Shown piece by piece: positions 6,527-8,486 of a stretch of DNA of 8,486 bases. The position numbers and the translations under genes are program-made. The notes under the pieces are model-generated. The model ran no database searches. It was not told the origin of the DNA and saw only the letters and a list, made by a program, of their open reading frames with translations. The stretch's first letter is position 1; each line of letters opens with the position of its first letter. This stretch comes from Deltaproteobacteria bacterium (GTDB lineage Bacteria; Desulfobacterota; Desulfobacteria; Desulfobacterales; C00003060): positions 1 to 8,486 of the forward strand of contig JAFDGP010000098.1 of NCBI GenBank assembly GCA_019309245.1, in the 5' to 3' direction.

Positions 6527-7284
6527 TGGCAGCCCGGTTTCAGCGCCTGGATGTCTTGCTTGTCCAGCGGGGATTGGTTCAGAGTCGCCAACGCGCTTTG
6601 GCGCTTATCCTGGCCGGACAGGTTTTTGTGGATGGTCGCAGGCTTACCAAGGCAGGAACCCGGGTCCGCAAGGAGGCGGACATTCGGATCTCCGGCGGCG
6701 ACATCCCTTACGTCAGCCGTGGAGGCATCAAGCTCGAAGCCGCGCTCAAGGCATTTGGACTGGATGTTTCTGGTTGGCGGTGTCTGGACGTTGGGGCCTC
6801 TACGGGCGGGTTTACAGACTGCCTGCTTCAACATGGGGCGGCCCATGTTACTGCCGTGGATGTCGGTTATGGGCAAATCCACTGGAACCTGAGAAATGAT
6901 CCGCGGGTAACCTTATTAGAAAGGACCAACATCCGGCATTTGAATCCGGATACCCTGGCGTCTTTGGTGGACCTGGCCTGCATTGACGTGTCGTTTATTT
7001 CCCTGAAAATCGTTGTCCCGGTGGTGATGCGGTGCATCAAACCCGCCGGTCGAATTGTGTGCCTGATCAAACCCCAGTTTGAAGTCGGGAAAGGGTTGGT
7101 CGGCAAAGGCGGCGTGGTCCGAGACGAAAACATGCATAAAGCCGTAATTAAAGATCTTACTGAGACATTTTTTCAACGGGGGCTTCGCCGGCTGGCACTG
7201 ACACCCTCCCCTATTCTTGGGGCAAAGGGAAACCGGGAGTTTCTGGCTTTGTTGACACCTGTGGATGGTACTGTTACCATTTAA
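6526..7284 (+). CDS. tlyA: TlyA family rRNA 2'-O-methyltransferase (S4 plus FtsJ-like domains)
   Basis: This gene encodes 252 residues. The N-terminal S4 RNA-binding domain spans about 6-52 (RLDVLLVQRGLVQSRQRALALILAGQVFVDG). The Rossmann methyltransferase domain begins at YVSRGGIKLEAAL (K69) with the SAM-binding motif CLDVGASTGGFTD at 86-98. A K-D-K-E-type tetrad typical of RrmJ-like 2'-O-methyltransferases can be assigned as K69, D154 (CIDVSF), K182 (IKPQFE) and E238 (GNREF). Mycobacterial TlyA methylates 16S and 23S rRNA cytidines and its loss gives capreomycin resistance. The older name haemolysin A reflects a phenotype rather than this fold. The target here is inferred. The ATG overlaps the dxs stop as TAATG with no strong Shine-Dalgarno sequence, so translation is probably coupled to dxs. 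It looks like the last gene of the operon. Confidence 0.93.
   Translation: MAARFQRLDVLLVQRGLVQSRQRALALILAGQVFVDGRRLTKAGTRVRKEADIRISGGDIPYVSRGGIKLEAALKAFGLDVSGWRCLDVGASTGGFTDCLLQHGAAHVTAVDVGYGQIHWNLRNDPRVTLLERTNIRHLNPDTLASLVDLACIDVSFISLKIVVPVVMRCIKPAGRIVCLIKPQFEVGKGLVGKGGVVRDENMHKAVIKDLTETFFQRGLRRLALTPSPILGAKGNREFLALLTPVDGTVTI
7252..7280 (+). promoter_or_regulatory. candidate promoter for gspF inside the tlyA 3' end
   Basis: A perfect -35 hexamer TTGACA (7252-7257) is followed after 17 nt by TACCAT (7275-7280), a 4-of-6 match to the -10 consensus. A perfect TATAAT also occurs at 7290-7295 but has no matching -35 box. The -10-like hexamer is also the right arm of a 6-bp hairpin, ATGGTA-CTGT-TACCAT (7265-7280), which overlaps the tlyA stop region. 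Transcription from here would give gspF a leader of more than 300 nt containing the structures described below. Confidence 0.35.
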
Positions 7285-7331
7285 TCATGTATAATCCACC
7301 GAAATGAGTCGGAATGAAAGTCAAAAAAGTG

Positions 7332-7392
7332 GCATCCGTTGGGGGTCAGCCTTGGGTATGTCCGGGGGCTTTGACGTATCGGGGGAGGATGC
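7332..7392 (+). other. possible folded RNA leader segment with G-runs
   Basis: GCATCC (7332-7337) pairs with GGATGC (7387-7392), with two further pairs possible around a bulged G. Nested inside, GTCA plus GCC (7345-7351) can pair with GGC plus TGAC (7367-7369 and 7372-7375) around a two-base bulge. Four G-runs (7341-7345, 7354-7356, 7364-7368, 7381-7385) fall in the same interval and could alternatively form a G-quadruplex. It does not match the conserved bases of any riboswitch class I know, including c-di-GMP types. It could be chance pairing. Confidence 0.25.
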
Positions 7393-7410
7393 ACGGATCT
7401 ATGGCAAGAG

Positions 7411-7416
7411 CACTAA
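7411..7416. repeat. left flanking direct repeat (possible target-site duplication)
   Basis: CACTAA immediately precedes the left terminal inverted repeat of the element. The base run directly after the right terminal repeat is CACTGA (7607-7612), matching 5 of 6. Extended into the next three bases the pair reads CACTAAGAG and CACTGAGAG, 8 of 9. Confidence 0.4.
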
Positions 7417-7606
7417 GAGCTTTGCACAACTCACAGTCGACAGTCGGGTCGCCTTCCCTCAAGGCGATATGATCCGGGCCGACCCTTGCGAAGGGCCGTG
7501 CGGGTTCACTTGCATATCGCCTTTCGGAAAAACGACCCGACTGTCGAGGAGCTGAGCGCGAAAAAGATTTCCTGAAAGCGAGAGCAACGAGTTTTGCAAA
7601 AGTCTC
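7417..7606. mobile_element. putative MITE-like non-autonomous element (190 bp)
   Basis: The ends are imperfect inverted repeats. The left end is GAGCTTTGCACAACTC (7417-7432). The right end, read inward on the other strand, is GAGACTTTTGCAAAACTC (7606-7589). They match apart from a two-base indel and one substitution. Inside lies an interrupted palindrome: a 15-bp perfect stem, a partly paired 9-nt internal loop and an 11-bp perfect stem around a 41-nt centre. Flanking bases CACTAA and CACTGA look like an imperfect 6-bp target duplication. It encodes no transposase, so if mobile it would depend on one elsewhere in the genome. The alternative is a structured regulatory RNA or attenuator native to the gspF leader. 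The inverted repeats are seen directly; mobility is inferred. Confidence 0.5.
7437..7547. repeat. long interrupted palindrome, 30 of 35 arm positions paired
   Basis: TCGACAGTCGGGTCG (7437-7451) is exactly complementary to 7533-7547, and AAGGCGATATG (7461-7471) to 7513-7523. The intervening 9-nt segments (7452-7460 and 7524-7532) keep register and give four more pairs, so the arms align without indels over 35 nt. The 41-nt centre contains a further small hairpin, CCCTT-GCG-AAGGG (7483-7495). As RNA this would be a very stable stem-loop lying between the candidate promoters and gspF. Confidence 0.85.
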
Positions 7607-7612
7607 CACTGA
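7607..7612. repeat. right flanking direct repeat (possible target-site duplication)
   Basis: CACTGA directly follows the right terminal repeat and mirrors CACTAA at 7411-7416. Its last bases form the start of the gspF ribosome-binding site GAGAGGA (7611-7617), so the insertion, if real, landed right at the edge of that site without destroying it. Confidence 0.4.
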
Positions 7613-7624
7613 GAGGATTGCGTC

Positions 7625-8486
7625 GTGCCGGTTTACGAATACACCGCCCTGGAAACTTCCGGAAAGACTGCCAGCGGAATCATTGACGCAGACAGTGCCG
7701 TGGCGGCGCGACAGAAGCTGCGTGGCTCCGGGCTGTTCCCGGTAGAAGTCAAAGAAGCCTCTTCGGTTTCCAAATCCGGGAGCCAGGCTCAAGGCCCTGT
7801 ATCGGTTTCGAGCCTGTTCAAAAAGGTCAAACCGGTGGAGATCTCCGTGATGACCCGGCAGTTGTCAATCTTGTTGGCTGCAGGGGTACCGCTGGTGGGG
7901 GCATTGGATGCCCTGTTATCTCAGGTCACCAATCCGCTGCTCAAAAAAAACCTGGCCCAGATCAAAGAATCGGTGAACGAAGGAAACAGTCTGGCGTTTT
8001 CTTTATCACGACATTCCAAACTTTTTTCAAATGTTTATGTTAATATGGTACGGGCCGGCGAGGCATCCGGCTCTTTGGACGTCGTTCTGGAACGCTTGGC
8101 GGATTACGGGGAACATCAAGAAACCTTAAGGGGCCGCTTCAAGGCAGCACTCGCGTATCCGGCCTTTATGTCATTGGTCGGGACTTTGGTGCTGTTTTTT
8201 CTGGTAACCTTCATTGTCCCCAACATCACGCAAGTCTTTTCGGAAATGCATCAGACATTGCCGTGGCCCACGGTGATGTTGATCTCTTTCAGCAACTTTA
8301 TGAAAATATTTTGGTGGGTTGTGCTGTTTGGAATCGTGGGCGCCGTGGTCGCGACCAGGCAGTTCATCAAGACATCAAAAGGCCAGCCCATCTGGGACCG
8401 TCTGAAACTTCGATTTCCAATTTTCGGGGGAATCAATCAGCGCATCGCCCTGGCCCGTTTTGCAAGGACCCTGGGTACGCTGCTGG
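7625..8486 (+). CDS. gspF: type II secretion system inner-membrane platform protein GspF (5' part, cut by window end)
   Basis: The frame is open to the right edge; 287 residues of a family usually about 400 long are visible. GspF is the polytopic inner-membrane core on which the GspE ATPase works to assemble the pseudopilus. The start is GTG 7625 with GAGAGGA (7611-7617) 7 nt upstream. The N-terminus MPVYEYTALETSGKTASGIIDADSAVAARQKLRGSGLFPVEV is the classic GspF opening. The first T2SSF domain spans about 72-198, with MTRQLSILLAAGVPLVGALDAL, RAGEASGSLDVVLERLADY and a membrane segment at about 180-199. A second membrane segment lies at about 228-245, and the second T2SSF repeat begins at about 277 (LARFARTLGTLL). 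The related PilC of type IV pili is the alternative, but the N-terminus and the LPWPT loop favour GspF. The gene directly upstream is tlyA, not gspE. Confidence 0.9.
   Translation, partial: MPVYEYTALETSGKTASGIIDADSAVAARQKLRGSGLFPVEVKEASSVSKSGSQAQGPVSVSSLFKKVKPVEISVMTRQLSILLAAGVPLVGALDALLSQVTNPLLKKNLAQIKESVNEGNSLAFSLSRHSKLFSNVYVNMVRAGEASGSLDVVLERLADYGEHQETLRGRFKAALAYPAFMSLVGTLVLFFLVTFIVPNITQVFSEMHQTLPWPTVMLISFSNFMKIFWWVVLFGIVGAVVATRQFIKTSKGQPIWDRLKLRFPIFGGINQRIALARFARTLGTLL

Larger units (their letters stand above)
7285..7624 (+). other. 340-nt gene-free spacer between tlyA and gspF, rich in inverted repeats
   Basis: I see no convincing gene here on either strand. The open frames that cross it are composed of inverted-repeat sequence or run antisense into gspF, and lack ribosome-binding sites. 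From left to right it holds a TATAAT box, a G-run-rich foldable segment (7332-7392), a 190-bp inverted-repeat element (7417-7606) and the gspF ribosome-binding site GAGAGGA (7611-7617). A spacer of this size stands out against the otherwise overlapping genes of the operon. Confidence 0.7.

Noticed and set aside
6526..7284. Pore-forming haemolysin as the role of tlyA
   Set aside because: The S4 plus FtsJ-like methyltransferase architecture and assignable catalytic tetrad support RNA methylation; the haemolysin label is historical.
7304..7555. Plus-strand open frame of 83 codons after tlyA
   Set aside because: No good ribosome-binding site and no recognisable motif, and its second half is the left arm and centre of the palindrome.
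7285..7624. c-di-GMP or other known riboswitch upstream of gspF
   Set aside because: I looked for the conserved cores of GEMM-type, TPP and cobalamin elements and found none, so only generic structure is reported.
7346..7792. Minus-strand open frame of 148 codons across the spacer and gspF start
   Set aside because: It runs antisense through the well-supported gspF N-terminus, is largely translated inverted-repeat sequence and has no family features I can recognise; most likely spurious.

Overview
The window is a housekeeping-gene neighbourhood from a Gram-negative bacterium, most likely a deltaproteobacterium (Desulfobacterota). This assignment rests on the general look of the proteins and on the order xseA-xseB-ispA-dxs-tlyA followed by a type II secretion gene. 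It is an inference; no rRNA or other phylogenetic marker is present.

Left part (1-1758). The 3' part of an HD-domain dGTP triphosphohydrolase-like gene runs in from the left edge. It is followed 25 nt later by a small uncharacterised gene of 109 codons. Facing these is the only minus-strand gene, a very basic, glycine-patterned 137-residue protein with a perfect Shine-Dalgarno sequence and no function I can recognise.

Central operon (1978-7284). After a divergent spacer with a plausible, possibly leaderless promoter come xseA and xseB (both subunits of exonuclease VII), ispA (farnesyl diphosphate synthase), dxs (DXP synthase, the first step of the MEP isoprenoid pathway) and tlyA (S4 plus FtsJ-like 2'-O-methyltransferase family). 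Most junctions overlap: 20 nt for xseA/xseB, 8 nt for xseB/ispA and 1 nt for dxs/tlyA. Only ispA/dxs has a gap, of 98 nt, with a small UUCG hairpin. Dxs starts the pathway to IPP/DMAPP and IspA condenses these to FPP, so two isoprenoid enzymes share a transcript with a DNA-repair nuclease and an RNA methyltransferase.

Right part (7285-8486). A 340-nt spacer carries no convincing gene but is rich in structure. It holds a G-run-containing foldable segment and then a 190-bp element with imperfect terminal inverted repeats, a long interrupted internal palindrome (30 of 35 positions paired) and a near-perfect 6-bp flanking direct repeat. This looks like a non-autonomous, MITE-like insertion sitting just upstream of the ribosome-binding site of gspF. 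gspF encodes the inner-membrane platform protein of type II secretion and runs off the right edge. The MITE-like element is the most noteworthy object in the window. I see no CRISPR array, tRNA, rRNA or obvious defence or secondary-metabolite system.
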